Below, piece by piece: positions 25,645 to 36,132 of a stretch of DNA of 42,672 nucleotides (positions are counted from its first letter, which is position 1; each line of letters opens with the position of its first letter). Position numbers and translations under genes: made by a program. Under the pieces are notes generated by a model. That model was not told where the DNA came from. It searched no databases and worked only from the letters and a program-made list of their open reading frames with translations. The stretch lies in contig JANZZC010000029.1 of assembly GCA_026419575.1 (NCBI GenBank), positions 1 to 42,672 on the forward strand, written 5' to 3'. Source of the stretch: Thermomicrobium sp. GTDB lineage: Bacteria; Chloroflexota; Chloroflexia; Thermomicrobiales; Thermomicrobiaceae.

Positions 25645-26562
25645 TTACCGGAACGCGAGCGCCTTCCCGACGGCACGGATGAGAGCGTGCGCGAGGAAAG
25701 CGACGAATACCGCGATGAAGAAGGCGAAGACGAAAACGAGGAGGCCCCAGCCTAGGCTGCCGAGCCTATCGAGCCAGCCGTCGCGCTCGATCGATCCCGC
25801 GAAACTTCGTGCGATGTTCTCGAGCGTGCTCGGCCCCAGCCGGAGGGTCAGCGCCCCGGACAAGAACAGCACGAGGAGACTGGTGACGAATTCACCGAGA
25901 AGACCGCGCCGGGTCGTCCTCTCACCGGTCGTGCTCGCGACGCTGGCGACGACTCTGTCGCCCCGCCGAAGACCGATGACGTAGAATTCGCTGCCCAGGG
26001 GTAACAGCTCTTCGGTCACCTCGATCGCGGTGAGTGTCCCTCCCTCTAGTGGGGAAACGAGTGCACGTGCCCACTCCGGTGCCTCGACTGCGCTCCATTC
26101 CTTCGACTGTGACGGCCAGTACCGCAAGGCTTCGGAAAGGTCGATCCGCACCTTCCCCGACCCGTCGTCGAGGAAGACGTCTTCGTCGACTTTCACTGTC
26201 GAGCTGGTGCTCGTGTGCTTCTGTTTGGTCGAGTCCGTCTTTCTCCACCTACCGGTGACGTGCAGCTCGTAGGCAGCGGCTGCTCGTTGCGTGAGCGGTG
26301 CGCTGCGCTGCTCCGGTGTCCAGGCACGGCCATGAAGCTCGATCGGTCGCTCGCCCTGCGCTGCATCCAACGCGGCGACGCTCACCGTGCGCAAACGAAG
26401 GCTGCGTCCGAGGTCCGCCAGTCGTCGGGCGGCGACGATCGTGCTGACGATGAACGTCAAGAATGTCGAGCCGAAACCGGAAACCCACAGTGTCGTGCCT
26501 GCCCAGAGCTCGCACGATTCGCCGCAACGGCGGAGGACGATGAAGAACGTGAGCGGCTCCAT
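25645..26562 (-). CDS. membrane protein with GIDE/MUL1-like domain
   Basis: N-terminal TM, then GERPIELHGRAWTPEQRSAPLTQRAAAAYELHVTGRWRKT...VDEDVFLDDGSGKVRIDLSEALRYWP, then two C-terminal hydrophobic helices. Confidence 0.65.
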   Translation of the reverse strand: MEPLTFFIVLRRCGESCELWAGTTLWVSGFGSTFLTFIVSTIVAARRLADLGRSLRLRTVSVAALDAAQGERPIELHGRAWTPEQRSAPLTQRAAAAYELHVTGRWRKTDSTKQKHTSTSSTVKVDEDVFLDDGSGKVRIDLSEALRYWPSQSKEWSAVEAPEWARALVSPLEGGTLTAIEVTEELLPLGSEFYVIGLRRGDRVVASVASTTGERTTRRGLLGEFVTSLLVLFLSGALTLRLGPSTLENIARSFAGSIERDGWLDRLGSLGWGLLVFVFAFFIAVFVAFLAHALIRAVGKALAFR

Positions 26563-26756
26563 ATCGCCTGCCTCCCGGAAAAGTCCGTCGTTTGTCGGAT
26601 CACGGTGAGTTTACGGACACATGCCGAATCGCGTCGAGACGGCAGGTGCTCGCCGGCAGGCCAGGTCACCGCTCGCGGCTGCGAGACCGGTTCCTCCTCG
26701 GGAGGAAGTCCTGCAGGCGAGCGTTCCCGACCCGCTGCTCGGGTAGCGTGCGGCGC

Positions 26757-27284
26757 TCATCGACCTGCCAGCTGCCTGGCGCTGTCCCACCATGGTCGTT
26801 CCCAGCACTCGGGACATTGGTACGAGAGGAACCTGACCCACGCCAGGACGTCGTCCGGATCCGGTAGCCGGTGCTGGCCGTCGTCCGACCAGACCTGCCA
26901 GATCGTCCCGATCTCGTCGGCCAGGACGACGGCAGCGTGCGGCCGACCTCGCTCGTCGACGAAGCCGTAGCGGGCATGGAGCTCGTTCGCTTCGGCCAGC
27001 GCGAGCGTGACGCTCGACTCGTCTCCCTCGAGCCGGGGCACGACGATCGCGGAACCGAGCGGGACCACGGCGACTGCTCGGCAGCGTTCGGCGAGGAGGT
27101 TCGCGCTCCGGTGACCGATCGAGGCGAGGTAGGCGCGGCACTCGGTACATGGCCACTCGTGCGTGAAGACGACGAGCAGGCTCGTCCGCAGGTACGCGCG
27201 CCGGGTCGAGAACGTGGATCCATCCAGACACGGTGCTTGGAAATCGACGATCCGGTCTCCTGGTGACGGTCGTGCCGCCCGCAT
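26757..27284 (-). CDS. peroxiredoxin/AhpC-TSA-like redoxin-domain protein
   Basis: MRAARPSPGDRIVDFQAPCLDGSTFSTRRAYLRTSLLVVFTHEWPCTECRAYLASIGHRSANLLAERCRAVAVVPLGS...HARYGFVDERGRPHAAVVLADEIGTIWQVW. The start is uncertain. Confidence 0.7.
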   Translation of the reverse strand: MRAARPSPGDRIVDFQAPCLDGSTFSTRRAYLRTSLLVVFTHEWPCTECRAYLASIGHRSANLLAERCRAVAVVPLGSAIVVPRLEGDESSVTLALAEANELHARYGFVDERGRPHAAVVLADEIGTIWQVWSDDGQHRLPDPDDVLAWVRFLSYQCPECWERPWWDSARQLAGR

Positions 27285-27324
27285 CGCGTACGCTCCGCGT
27301 CTCGGCGCTCCTGGTCCGCGACTC

Positions 27325-30300
27325 CTAGGAAGTCGCACAATCCCGAGGACGGTCGGTCGGTACCCGCGTTTCATTGTGCCACGCCGGAGCTCCCTCGCCG
27401 TCGCTGGCGGCCAGCGCTCCCCAATGCAGGACGGTGTGCGCGAGTTCGGCCGCGTCCTCCCGGTGGCGCGGTGGACCGAACAACGGACCTTGCCCGAACT
27501 GGCACCCCGAACGAGCCAAGGCAACCAGATGCGCGAGTTCGTCGATGCCCTCTGCGAAACTCACCAGGCCGAGGTCGCGCGCGACCTGGACGATCGCGCG
27601 GGCGACGGCAGCGGAGTGCGGCTGGGTCAAGAAGGCGCGGACGAAGGCTTCCGGAACCCGGAGTCCTGCTTTCGGGAGGCGCAAGAGCGGCTCGATGCTG
27701 GCAGGGGCAAGCGATGGATCGCGGACGAGGACGCCGACTCGCCGGGCGACGATCGGTTGCCATTCCCGCTCGATCCCTGGTCGCGCCAATGTCGCCATGG
27801 GGAGATCGAGCCAGAGGCGGGTGCAGTACGTCGACAATCCGCTCGGCGCTCGCTCGAGGTCCGACCAGGTTTCCGGATCGAGGAGCGCACGGCTCGGAAA
27901 GCCGACGACGACGAACGTCGATTCGGGCAGGAGTTCCAGCCACCGGCAGGCCTCGAGGAGGCTCTCCCGTGCCAGCCAGAGATCGGCCCCAGCGTTCTCG
28001 GCGATGGTCGCCAGGTCGCGTCCGCTCCGTTGCGTCCCGGCGACATCGACCCAACACGGTGTCACCTCGAAGCCGGCCAGCTTCCCACTGGGCAGGTGCA
28101 CGATCGGAAGTCCGACGAAGCCGATGCGGCGGTGTTCGATCGCCTGACGAAGTTCCTGTGCCAGCGAAAGTTCCTGCGTCGCCTCTTCGGCCAGCTGCTC
28201 GTGATAGAGGACGACGCGTCCCTTGCCGCGACGCTTGGCTTCGTACAGCGCTAGGTCCGCGTTGCGGAGCACCTCGGTGGGGGAGCACGGCCGCTCTTCG
28301 GAGCAGAGCACGATGCCGATGCTCGCGCCCAGCGACACCGTTCGCCCCTCGATCCGGAACGGCTGGGCGAGCGCGACGAGCAGGCGGGCGGCGAGCTCGC
28401 GAGCAGCCTCGCGGTCCCGGAGCGGGGCGACGACGAGAAACTCGTCGCCACCCAAGCGACCGGCCGTGTCCTCGCTGCGGACGCTCCGGCGGAGTCGCTC
28501 GGCGACCTCGCGGAGGAGCGCATCTCCAGCCAGGTGACCGAGCGAGTCGTTCACCGCTTTGAAGCCGTCGAGGTCGATGAGGAGCGCAGCGAAGGGGCGG
28601 CCGGTTCGGATCAGTTCCTCGAGCCGGGCGACGACCGCCAGCCGGTTCGCCAGGCCGGTCAGTCCGTCGCTCGTCGCCAACCGCTCGAGTTCCTGCTGGG
28701 CGCGTACCTGCTCGGTGACGTCGAAGGCGATGCCGATGACGCCCTCGATGTCGCCGGACTTGGTGCGCAGGGGCTCGAGGCGAACACGGTAGTGCCGTCC
28801 GTTCGTGTGGAACTCGTACTCCTGCGGGTCACCGGCGAGCGCAAGCCGATGGAGTCGGATCGGCAGGTAATCGGGGTCGTCGGTCCCGAAGTACTCGTAG
28901 AGACTCCGTCCCACCACTTGCCCGGGCTTGAGTCCGAGGTGCGCGAGACCGCTCCCTTCGCTCGACGTGAAGACGAGGTCGCGATCGACGGTCCAAACGA
29001 TCGCTGGCAACTGGCGGAGCGTGGCTTGCAGCCAGGCTTCGCGCTCGGCGAGCAACCGTTCGATCGTCTTGCGTTCGTCGATCTCCTCGAGGAGCTGCCG
29101 GCTCAAGGTGCGCAGACGCTCGTTCCCCTGGACTTCGCGCCAACTGACGAGGAGCGCGAATGCCAGGAGCCACGAAGCGACGAGGCCGAGGACGAGGACG
29201 ATCTGCGGGAACGGTGCCATAAGCGGCTGGGCTCGACCTGGGCCGAGCTGGACCTCGACGCGGAGCAGACCGAAGCCGGCTCGCTCGACCGGTGCAGGGA
29301 CGAGGACCCGGGGTGCGCGAGGCTCGGGTGTTCCAGCGGCGGCGATCTCCTCGCCGTTGAGGAACAGCCTGATCGCTGTCCCACGGAGGACCGCGGCCTG
29401 GATCGTCGGTGCGAAGAACGCAGGTGGATCGAGGAGCGCGAGCGCGATCGAGTTGTCGCGCTGCCAGCCGACCGCCAGCAGGGGACGCTGGTCGGGACCA
29501 GCGACCCGGAGCAACGCTGGCGAAGCGAGATGCGGACCGAGCCGGAGCGTCGAAACGCTGTCCTGGAGTTCCGGCGTTCGCTCCTCCCAGGCCTGGGCGA
29601 CGAACAGCGTCTGCCAGCCAGTCGCGGTTCGCTGGCCGTACCAGAGGAGACCGGGAACGGTCTCGTCGTTCACCCCGACGACAGGTACGCGCTCCGGGGC
29701 CAGCCGCGCAAGACGGTTGTTGAGGATCGTCCCCGCGTGGCTGGCGGCGGCGATCGCCTCGGTCCGGGTCTGCGCGCGGAGGACGTTCGCTTGCCACTGC
29801 GCCAGCACGCCGGCCGACAGTGCGGTGAGGAGCAGTCCTGTCCCCAGGGCGGCCCAGGGGGCCCAGCGCAGCGGCGAACGGCGGTGGGCACGATCCAACC
29901 GGATCGCTTCGAGGACGACCAGCAGGTTCGTCAGCCCGAGAAGGGCGATCGCGGCGAACCCGGCGGCGCCGAGCACGGGCGGTCGGAGATCGGCGAGATC
30001 GAAGCCCCAACCGATCGCCAGCGCGAGGCCGCTGACGCCGGCGATCGATCCGCTCGCGCCGGACAGGCACACGAGCTGCGGGCGGTGTCCGAGGAACGGT
30101 GCGAGGAGTGCGGTCGCCGTGAGCAGGAGCGTGACGACGAGCAGGAGCCGGGGCGGTTCCGGCTCCGCGAGCGGTGCGTCGGCGAGGAGGTTGGCCGCCG
30201 GTGCCAGGACGATTCCGGCAGCCAGTGGAACGGCCACGCATTTCCACACTGCTGCTGGCGGTGTCAGCACCCGAAGCAGCGCGAGCGCGGCGAGGAGACT

Positions 30301-30510
30301 CGCTCCGCCGAGGAGGACGAGGTCACTGCCGAGCGGCAGCAGCGCGAGCGCCGCGAGCACGACCAGCGCCGAGCCGAGGGCGATGGTCACGGCGAGCCAG
30401 CGCGCGTGAGTGCGCGGCGGACTCGCGGCGCCGGTCGTCGGTCGTTCCGGGCGCTCGGCGTCTCCCATCGGCTGATCCCTCGTGACGTCGACCACGTTCG
30501 TGTCGGACAC
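27325..30510 (-). CDS. membrane-anchored PAS-GGDEF diguanylate cyclase with degenerate EAL domain
   Basis: Multiple N-terminal TMs, PAS (AWLQATLRQLPAIVWTVDRDLVFTSSEGSGLAHLGLKPGQVVGRSLYEYF), DGLTGLANR...GRLGGDEFLVV...ADLALYEAKRRGKGRV, then an EAL-like region retaining SFAEGIDELAHLVALARSGCQFGQGPLFGPP. Confidence 0.9.
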   Translation of the reverse strand: MSDTNVVDVTRDQPMGDAERPERPTTGAASPPRTHARWLAVTIALGSALVVLAALALLPLGSDLVLLGGASLLAALALLRVLTPPAAVWKCVAVPLAAGIVLAPAANLLADAPLAEPEPPRLLLVVTLLLTATALLAPFLGHRPQLVCLSGASGSIAGVSGLALAIGWGFDLADLRPPVLGAAGFAAIALLGLTNLLVVLEAIRLDRAHRRSPLRWAPWAALGTGLLLTALSAGVLAQWQANVLRAQTRTEAIAAASHAGTILNNRLARLAPERVPVVGVNDETVPGLLWYGQRTATGWQTLFVAQAWEERTPELQDSVSTLRLGPHLASPALLRVAGPDQRPLLAVGWQRDNSIALALLDPPAFFAPTIQAAVLRGTAIRLFLNGEEIAAAGTPEPRAPRVLVPAPVERAGFGLLRVEVQLGPGRAQPLMAPFPQIVLVLGLVASWLLAFALLVSWREVQGNERLRTLSRQLLEEIDERKTIERLLAEREAWLQATLRQLPAIVWTVDRDLVFTSSEGSGLAHLGLKPGQVVGRSLYEYFGTDDPDYLPIRLHRLALAGDPQEYEFHTNGRHYRVRLEPLRTKSGDIEGVIGIAFDVTEQVRAQQELERLATSDGLTGLANRLAVVARLEELIRTGRPFAALLIDLDGFKAVNDSLGHLAGDALLREVAERLRRSVRSEDTAGRLGGDEFLVVAPLRDREAARELAARLLVALAQPFRIEGRTVSLGASIGIVLCSEERPCSPTEVLRNADLALYEAKRRGKGRVVLYHEQLAEEATQELSLAQELRQAIEHRRIGFVGLPIVHLPSGKLAGFEVTPCWVDVAGTQRSGRDLATIAENAGADLWLARESLLEACRWLELLPESTFVVVGFPSRALLDPETWSDLERAPSGLSTYCTRLWLDLPMATLARPGIEREWQPIVARRVGVLVRDPSLAPASIEPLLRLPKAGLRVPEAFVRAFLTQPHSAAVARAIVQVARDLGLVSFAEGIDELAHLVALARSGCQFGQGPLFGPPRHREDAAELAHTVLHWGALAASDGEGAPAWHNETRVPTDRPRDCATS

Positions 30511-30612
30511 GGCGTTCGACTCCCGGAGCGGACACTCGTCCAGCATTACGGCAAGACTGCGTTGCGGTCCATGGGTAATCGGTCGGAAACGCTGCGCCCC
30601 GGAACGTACGCC

Positions 30613-30641
30613 GAAGGGGCTACCGGAACGGTAGCCCCTTC
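30613..30641 (-). terminator. stem-loop downstream of nrdJ
   Basis: GAAGGGGCTACCG-GAA-CGGTAGCCCCTTC: 13-bp stem, 3-nt loop, immediately 3' of the nrdJ stop. Confidence 0.7.
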
Positions 30642-30665
30642 CTAGGTCGTGCCGGTGAGGCGCCG

Positions 30666-33600
30666 TCAGCTGCAGCCGAGACTGTTCCCGCAGTTCAGGC
30701 ACTTGTAGCAGGAGCCGTTCCGCACCGTGAGATGTCCGCAGACGTCGCAGAAGGGAGCATCGCCCATCAGCTGCGAGAGCTGCTCGTCCAGAGCGTCGCG
30801 GAGAACCGAGGCACGCGCGGCGCCGTTGGCGGCAGCGGCGACGGTGACCAGGGCTGCCGCGAGCTCGGCCTGACCATTGACCCGCGGCTTCGGTCGTTCA
30901 GCGGCCGACGTGGCCGGCTGCGTCTCAGCCGCCCCCTGCTCGGGTGCGGCCTGGAGTTCCTCGCTGTTCGCTGCCGGCTGCTCGGTCGGGGTGCTCGCTG
31001 CGGGCGGCTCCGCCGGCGGCACGTGGACGAGGTCGGTGCGCCCGAGGTACTCGTAGCCGAGGACGCGGAAGATGTAGTCGATGATCGACGTCGCCATCTT
31101 GATGTTCGGGTGCCCTTCGACCATTCCCTGGGGCTCGAAGCGCTGGAAGGTAAAGGTGTCGACGAACTCTTCCAACGGCACGCCGTACTGCAGCCCCTTG
31201 GAGATGGCGATGGCGAAGCAGTTCATCAGGCTCCGGAAGGCGGCTCCCTCCTTGGCCACGTCGACGAAGATCTCGCCGAGCGTCCCGTCCTCGTACTCGC
31301 CGGTGCGCAGGTAGATCTTCTGCCCGCCGACTCGGCCCTCGTAGGTGATCCCGCGGCGCTTGGCCGGGAGCGGGCGCCGACGCGGTCGCTCGACGACCAC
31401 CACCTGCTTCTCCTGCGGCTCGCTGGTCGTGACCACAGCCTCGGTTTTCTGCTCCTTCTCCTTGTCACTGCCCAAACGGGTCGAGAGCGGCTGCGAGAGC
31501 TTGGAGCCGTCGCGGTAGATCGCCAGTGCCTTGAGGCCGAGTCGCCAGCCCTCGAAGTAGGCGTCGGCGACGTCCTCGACCGTCACCTCGTGCGGCATGT
31601 TGATCGTCTTGGAGATCGCGCCGGAGAGGAAGGGCTGAACAGCCGCCATCATCCGGATATGGCCCATGTAGTGGATGAAGCGCGTCCCGTGCTTGCCGCA
31701 CTTGTTGGCGCAATCGAAGACGGGCAGGTGCTCCGGCTTGAGGTGCGGCGCTCTCTCGACCGTCTGCCGACCGCAGATCACGTCGTTCGCTTCGTCGATC
31801 TGCTGCGCGGTGAAACCGAGCGCCGCGAGCAGGTCGAAGCCCGGCTGGCTCCACTGCTCGGGGGTGAAGCCGAGTCGGCGGAGGGTCGCTTCGCCGACGA
31901 TGTACGGCGAGAAAGCATGGCGGAGTTCGAACACACCGGGGAGCGCGGCCTCGATCCGCGCGAGATCGTCCTCGGTGAAGCCACGGGCGCGCAGCGACTC
32001 GCGGTTGACGTGCGGCGCACCCTCGAGCGAGAGTGTGCCGAGGACGTAGCGCAAGATGTCCTCGATCTGCTCGGGGGAATAGCCGAGCCGCTCGAGTGCC
32101 GGTGCGACCGAACGGTTCACGATCTTGAAGTACCCACCGCCCGCCAGCTTCTTGAACTTGACGAGCGCGAAGTCCGGCTCGATGCCGGTCGTGTCGCAGT
32201 CCATGAGGAGACCGATCGTGCCGGTGGGTGCCAGGAGGGTCGCTTGCGCGTTGCGGTAGCCGTACCGCTCGCCCAGTTCGAGCGCCCGGTCCCACGCCTC
32301 GCGCGCAGCGCGCAGGAGCTCCGGCGGGCACTGGGTCGGATCCAACCCCTGCGGCGCGATGTGGAGCCCCTCGTACTCTTCCGGATGGGCGTCGTACGCC
32401 GCCCGCCGGTGGTTGCGGATCACCCGGAGCATGTGTTCCCGGTTCTCCGGGAACGCCGGGAACGGGCCGAGCGCGGCCGCCATCTCGGCCGAGGTCGCGT
32501 AGGCCTCGGCGGTCATGATCGCGGTGATCGCTGCCGCGACGGCACGAGCTCGGTCGGAATCGTAGGGGAGTCCCATCGTCATGAGGAGCGAACCGAGGTT
32601 GGCGTAGCCCAACCCGAGCGTGCGGAAGCGATAGCTGTTCCAGGCGATCTCCCGGCTCGGGTACTGCGCCATGAGGACGGTGATCTCCAGCACGATCGTC
32701 CACAGGCGCACGGCGTGACGGAATGCGGCCACGTCGAAGCGACCGGACTTCGGGTCGTAGAACTTGAGCAAGTTGAGCGAGGCCAGATTGCAGGCGGTGT
32801 CGTCCAGGAACATGTATTCGGAGCAATTGTGCACCACGATCCCATTGGCCACGAAATGCTGGGTGCGCGGCTCGGTCAAGTCGAAGACTGGCTGCTCGCC
32901 CAGGTATTCGAGCCCGACCACTTCGTCCTCGAGCCGGTCCTCGTACACGCCCACGCCGTCGTTGAGGACTGCCAGCTTCGCTGCCTTCGGACTCTCCGGC
33001 ATGAAACCGATCTCTTGGGCGAAGCGGACGCGCGAGGAGCGGCTGATCCGAAGCGAGTGCAACGGCTGTCGCTCGTACGTGCCGCCAGGCACGCGGTCGA
33101 AGCCACCGAGCGAACGATTCCGGTCGAGCTTGGCCTTGATGCCGAACGAGAGAAGCATGAGTTGAACCTGCTGCAACAACGTCAGCGAGGTGCTTTCGAG
33201 GGAGATGTCGTAGTTCTCGTCGCCGTAGTTGGCGACGGTGCCGTCAGCAGTGAACAAGCCTCGAAGAAGTGCTGCTTGCGAGGCGCGGTCGAGCGTGAAG
33301 ACCTCGTCAGCGAAGCGCTTACCGGCCGCGCCCTGGTCGAGCACCGCGTACCGCGAGACCAAGGTGCGCACCGGCAGCGCTGAAGTGCCGACGCGAAGCA
33401 TGGTGGGGGTCTCGATCACCCGCTTCGTCCGCCGAGCCCGACCATCCTCTGCCGTTGCAGTGAAGTCGTCGAGGCTGGTCGCCAGCTTCGCCGCGAGCGC
33501 TGTCTCTTCCTTGCCGATGGTGATGAAGAGGTGACCCTGACTTCCGGTCGGACACCCATCGCCCACCGCCAGTCCAATGAGTTCCGCCAGAGTCGGATCG

Positions 33601-35105
33601 AGGCTCCGGGTACCGAACCCAGCTCCGCGGAGTTGGATCCGATCCCCCGGTCGAAGCTCGATGGCGGGAACATCCCCCCGGTTCACCGTCCAGACGCGAT
33701 GATCGGGGGTGAGATCCAGCGTGTAGCCAGCACGGGTGTGCAGTCGGTAGACCGGCTTGATTCCTGTGGGAAACACCCGCGTCACGAGCGAGGGGCGTCC
33801 GTCCCCCGCGATGATCTCGACCGTCTGACCGACGAGATCGGCGATGCGACGATAGCCCTGGGTCGTCGCGATGAGCGTGTCACCGGTCACACACGGGTTA
33901 GATGCATTGATCCGACCGGAGGCCGGGCAGGTGTGCCAATCGTTGATGGTCGTGTCGTACTGGATCCCTGGATCGGCGCACTGCCACGCTGCCTCGGCGA
34001 TCATGTGCCAGAGGTCGCGCGCCCGCACCGTCTTGGCGATACGGCCGTCGGTGCGCCAGCGGAGGTGCCATTCGCGGTCCTCCAGCACCGCCTGGATGAA
34101 CTCGTCCGGGACCCGGACCGAGTTGTTCGAGTTCTGACCGGAGACCGTCGCGTAGGCCTCGCCGTTGAAGTCGGCCGAGTAGCCGGCTGCGACGAGCGCG
34201 GCGACCTTCTTTTCCTCCTCGGCCTTCCACCGGATGAACTTCTCCACGTCGGGGTGGTCGATGTCCACGACGACCATCTTGGCGGCGCGTCGGGTGGTGC
34301 CGCCGCTCTTAATGGCCCCCGCCGCCCGGTCGAAGACCTTGAGGAAGCTCATCAGCCCGGAGGAAGTGCCGCCGCCGGAGAGCGGTTCGCCCTCGGCCCG
34401 GATCTTGGAGAAGTTGGTGCCCGAACCGGCACCGTACTTGAAGACGCGCGCTTCGCGCAGCACCAGGTCGAAGATCCCACCGGGATTGACGAGGTCGTCC
34501 TCGACCGACTGGATGAAGCAGGCGTGCGCCGAGGGATGCGAGTACGCGTCGGGCGATTGCCGGAGTTCCTCCGTCTCCGGGTCGACGTACCAGTGACCCT
34601 GCGGCGGTCCGCTGATCCCGTACGCCCAGTAGAGCCCGGTGTTGAACCACTGCGGCGAGTTCGGGGCGCCGATCTGGTGCAGCAGCATGTAGGCCAGTTC
34701 GTCCTCGAAGGCCTGCGCGTCCTCGGGCGTCGCGAAGTAGCCGTACCGCTCGCCCCAGTCGCGCCAGCAACCCACCAGGCGCCGCACCACTTGCCGGACG
34801 CTCCGCTCGGGGCCGAGCACCGGGTTGCCCTGCTCGTCCAGGATCGGCCGACCCTGTTCGTCGTACTGCGGCACACCGGCCTTGCGGAAGTACTTGGACA
34901 CGACGATGTCGGTCGCCACCTGCGACCAGTGTTCCGGCACCTCCGCGTCGGTCATCTCGAAGATGACCGTGCCGTCCGGATTGGTGATGCGGGACGCCCG
35001 GCGTGCCCAGCGGACGGTCTCGTAGGGATCCTCCCCCGGGCGCGTGTAGAAGCGTGGAATCCGCAAGCCGCGTCGCTCCTCGCTGCCGTTCCCTCGCTCG
35101 CTCAT
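30666..35105 (-). CDS. nrdJ: adenosylcobalamin-dependent (class II) ribonucleoside-diphosphate reductase, intein-containing precursor
   Basis: [33 protein letters not shown]...; NrdJ motifs [32 protein letters not shown]|intein|[49 protein letters not shown]-terminal [27 protein letters not shown]. Confidence 0.96.
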   Translation of the reverse strand: MSERGNGSEERRGLRIPRFYTRPGEDPYETVRWARRASRITNPDGTVIFEMTDAEVPEHWSQVATDIVVSKYFRKAGVPQYDEQGRPILDEQGNPVLGPERSVRQVVRRLVGCWRDWGERYGYFATPEDAQAFEDELAYMLLHQIGAPNSPQWFNTGLYWAYGISGPPQGHWYVDPETEELRQSPDAYSHPSAHACFIQSVEDDLVNPGGIFDLVLREARVFKYGAGSGTNFSKIRAEGEPLSGGGTSSGLMSFLKVFDRAAGAIKSGGTTRRAAKMVVVDIDHPDVEKFIRWKAEEEKKVAALVAAGYSADFNGEAYATVSGQNSNNSVRVPDEFIQAVLEDREWHLRWRTDGRIAKTVRARDLWHMIAEAAWQCADPGIQYDTTINDWHTCPASGRINASNPCVTGDTLIATTQGYRRIADLVGQTVEIIAGDGRPSLVTRVFPTGIKPVYRLHTRAGYTLDLTPDHRVWTVNRGDVPAIELRPGDRIQLRGAGFGTRSLDPTLAELIGLAVGDGCPTGSQGHLFITIGKEETALAAKLATSLDDFTATAEDGRARRTKRVIETPTMLRVGTSALPVRTLVSRYAVLDQGAAGKRFADEVFTLDRASQAALLRGLFTADGTVANYGDENYDISLESTSLTLLQQVQLMLLSFGIKAKLDRNRSLGGFDRVPGGTYERQPLHSLRISRSSRVRFAQEIGFMPESPKAAKLAVLNDGVGVYEDRLEDEVVGLEYLGEQPVFDLTEPRTQHFVANGIVVHNCSEYMFLDDTACNLASLNLLKFYDPKSGRFDVAAFRHAVRLWTIVLEITVLMAQYPSREIAWNSYRFRTLGLGYANLGSLLMTMGLPYDSDRARAVAAAITAIMTAEAYATSAEMAAALGPFPAFPENREHMLRVIRNHRRAAYDAHPEEYEGLHIAPQGLDPTQCPPELLRAAREAWDRALELGERYGYRNAQATLLAPTGTIGLLMDCDTTGIEPDFALVKFKKLAGGGYFKIVNRSVAPALERLGYSPEQIEDILRYVLGTLSLEGAPHVNRESLRARGFTEDDLARIEAALPGVFELRHAFSPYIVGEATLRRLGFTPEQWSQPGFDLLAALGFTAQQIDEANDVICGRQTVERAPHLKPEHLPVFDCANKCGKHGTRFIHYMGHIRMMAAVQPFLSGAISKTINMPHEVTVEDVADAYFEGWRLGLKALAIYRDGSKLSQPLSTRLGSDKEKEQKTEAVVTTSEPQEKQVVVVERPRRRPLPAKRRGITYEGRVGGQKIYLRTGEYEDGTLGEIFVDVAKEGAAFRSLMNCFAIAISKGLQYGVPLEEFVDTFTFQRFEPQGMVEGHPNIKMATSIIDYIFRVLGYEYLGRTDLVHVPPAEPPAASTPTEQPAANSEELQAAPEQGAAETQPATSAAERPKPRVNGQAELAAALVTVAAAANGAARASVLRDALDEQLSQLMGDAPFCDVCGHLTVRNGSCYKCLNCGNSLGCS
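32826..33893 (-). mobile_element. intein (356 aa) with LAGLIDADG/DOD-type homing endonuclease domain inside NrdJ
   Basis: Starts [17 protein letters not shown], block [13 protein letters not shown] motifs [11 protein letters not shown] and [12 protein letters not shown], block [19 protein letters not shown], block [12 protein letters not shown] followed by Cys+1. The exteins join as ...INASNP-CSEYMF... Confidence 0.95.
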
Positions 35106-35191
35106 GCTCGCCCCCACAATCCCTTCCTCGCGACAGCGGATCGATGGACCACTAGATGTTGCGTGCACTGCTCGTGCGCAGCTCAAGCTCT

Positions 35192-35220
35192 AGTGTAGTC
35201 GCCCCGACCGGCCCTGTCCA
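35192..35220 (-). promoter_or_regulatory. candidate nrdJ promoter
   Basis: On the minus strand: TGGACA (35220-35215) - 17 bp - TACACT (35197-35192), 87 bp upstream of the nrdJ ATG. Confidence 0.5.
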
Positions 35221-35464
35221 GCTGTGTCTTCCGGTCAAATGTGCGACTCGCCGCTTCGGCTGGCGATGCTGTACGTACAGCCTGGCAACAGTCTAGCACT
35301 CCGCGGGGTGTCGTGCAAGAGGAGGTGCGTACGAACGCGAGTACCTTCTGCGACGAGCCGGGCGCGTCGGCCGGAAGAGGAGCCGCTTCGGGGGCGGAAC
35401 GGGAGGTCGCTGGTTCGTCGGAACGGTGCCGGCGCGGCAGCAGGCTCCGCTGTGCCGCGTCGAC

Positions 35465-36130
35465 TCACTCGGTCTGCGGATCGAGGAGGCCGATCCGCAG
35501 CGCGAAGCGGACGAGCTCCGAGCGGCGTGAAAAGCCGAGCTTCTGCATCACCCGATGACGGTAGGTCTCGACCGTCTTCGGCGAGAGGAACAGCTGGTCG
35601 GCGATCTCCTGCGCTGTGTATCCGGCCGCCGTCAGCCGTAGCACCTCCCGCTCCCGTTCGGAGAGGAGCTGCGCCGGATCCTGCACTTCCCCGGCCTGCG
35701 CGCGGTCGAGGTATCCCTGGAGCAGTGTCCGTGCTGCCGCTTGGTCGATGAAGACCTCCCCACGGGCGACGGTGCGGATCGCTTCCACCAGGTCGGTATG
35801 CAGGCTGGATTTGCGGACGTAGCCGGAGCCGCCGGCTTGCAGGACCGGCAGGAGATACCGTTCCTCGGCGTGAACGGTCAGGATCAGGATGCGCGTCGGC
35901 AGCCCCAGTTGCGCGATGCGCCGCAGCGCCTCGAGACCGTTGCCCGGCATGCTGATGTCCAGTACTGCCACGTCGGGCTGCAGCTGCCGCGCCAGCTCGA
36001 CCGCCTCGTCGGCGGTGCTGGCTTCGCCGACGACCTGGATGTCCGGTTCCCCCTCGAGCAATGCGCGCAGCCCTACCCGGACCACCGGGTGATCGTCGGC
36101 GAGCAGGACTCGAATCGTTCCGGTCGGCAT
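35465..36130 (-). CDS. LuxR/NarL-family response regulator
   Basis: MPTGTIRVLLADDHPVVRVGLRALLEGEPDIQVVGEASTADEAVELARQLQPDVAVLDISMPGNGLEALRRI...LSEREREVLRLTAAGYTAQEIADQLFLSPKTVETYRHRVMQKLGF. The 503-aa ORF over-extends upstream. Confidence 0.95.
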   Translation of the reverse strand: MPTGTIRVLLADDHPVVRVGLRALLEGEPDIQVVGEASTADEAVELARQLQPDVAVLDISMPGNGLEALRRIAQLGLPTRILILTVHAEERYLLPVLQAGGSGYVRKSSLHTDLVEAIRTVARGEVFIDQAAARTLLQGYLDRAQAGEVQDPAQLLSEREREVLRLTAAGYTAQEIADQLFLSPKTVETYRHRVMQKLGFSRRSELVRFALRIGLLDPQTE

Positions 36131-36132
36131 CG

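Noticed and set aside
28534-30645. 703-aa plus-strand ORF
   Set aside because: Antisense shadow of the GGDEF/EAL gene.
30732-33383. 883-aa plus-strand ORF
   Set aside because: Antisense shadow of nrdJ; the minus-strand product is unambiguous.
35106-35300. Possible cobalamin riboswitch upstream of the B12-dependent nrdJ
   Set aside because: I looked for the B12-box/GCCACTG-type conserved pieces and did not find them; the leader is short.
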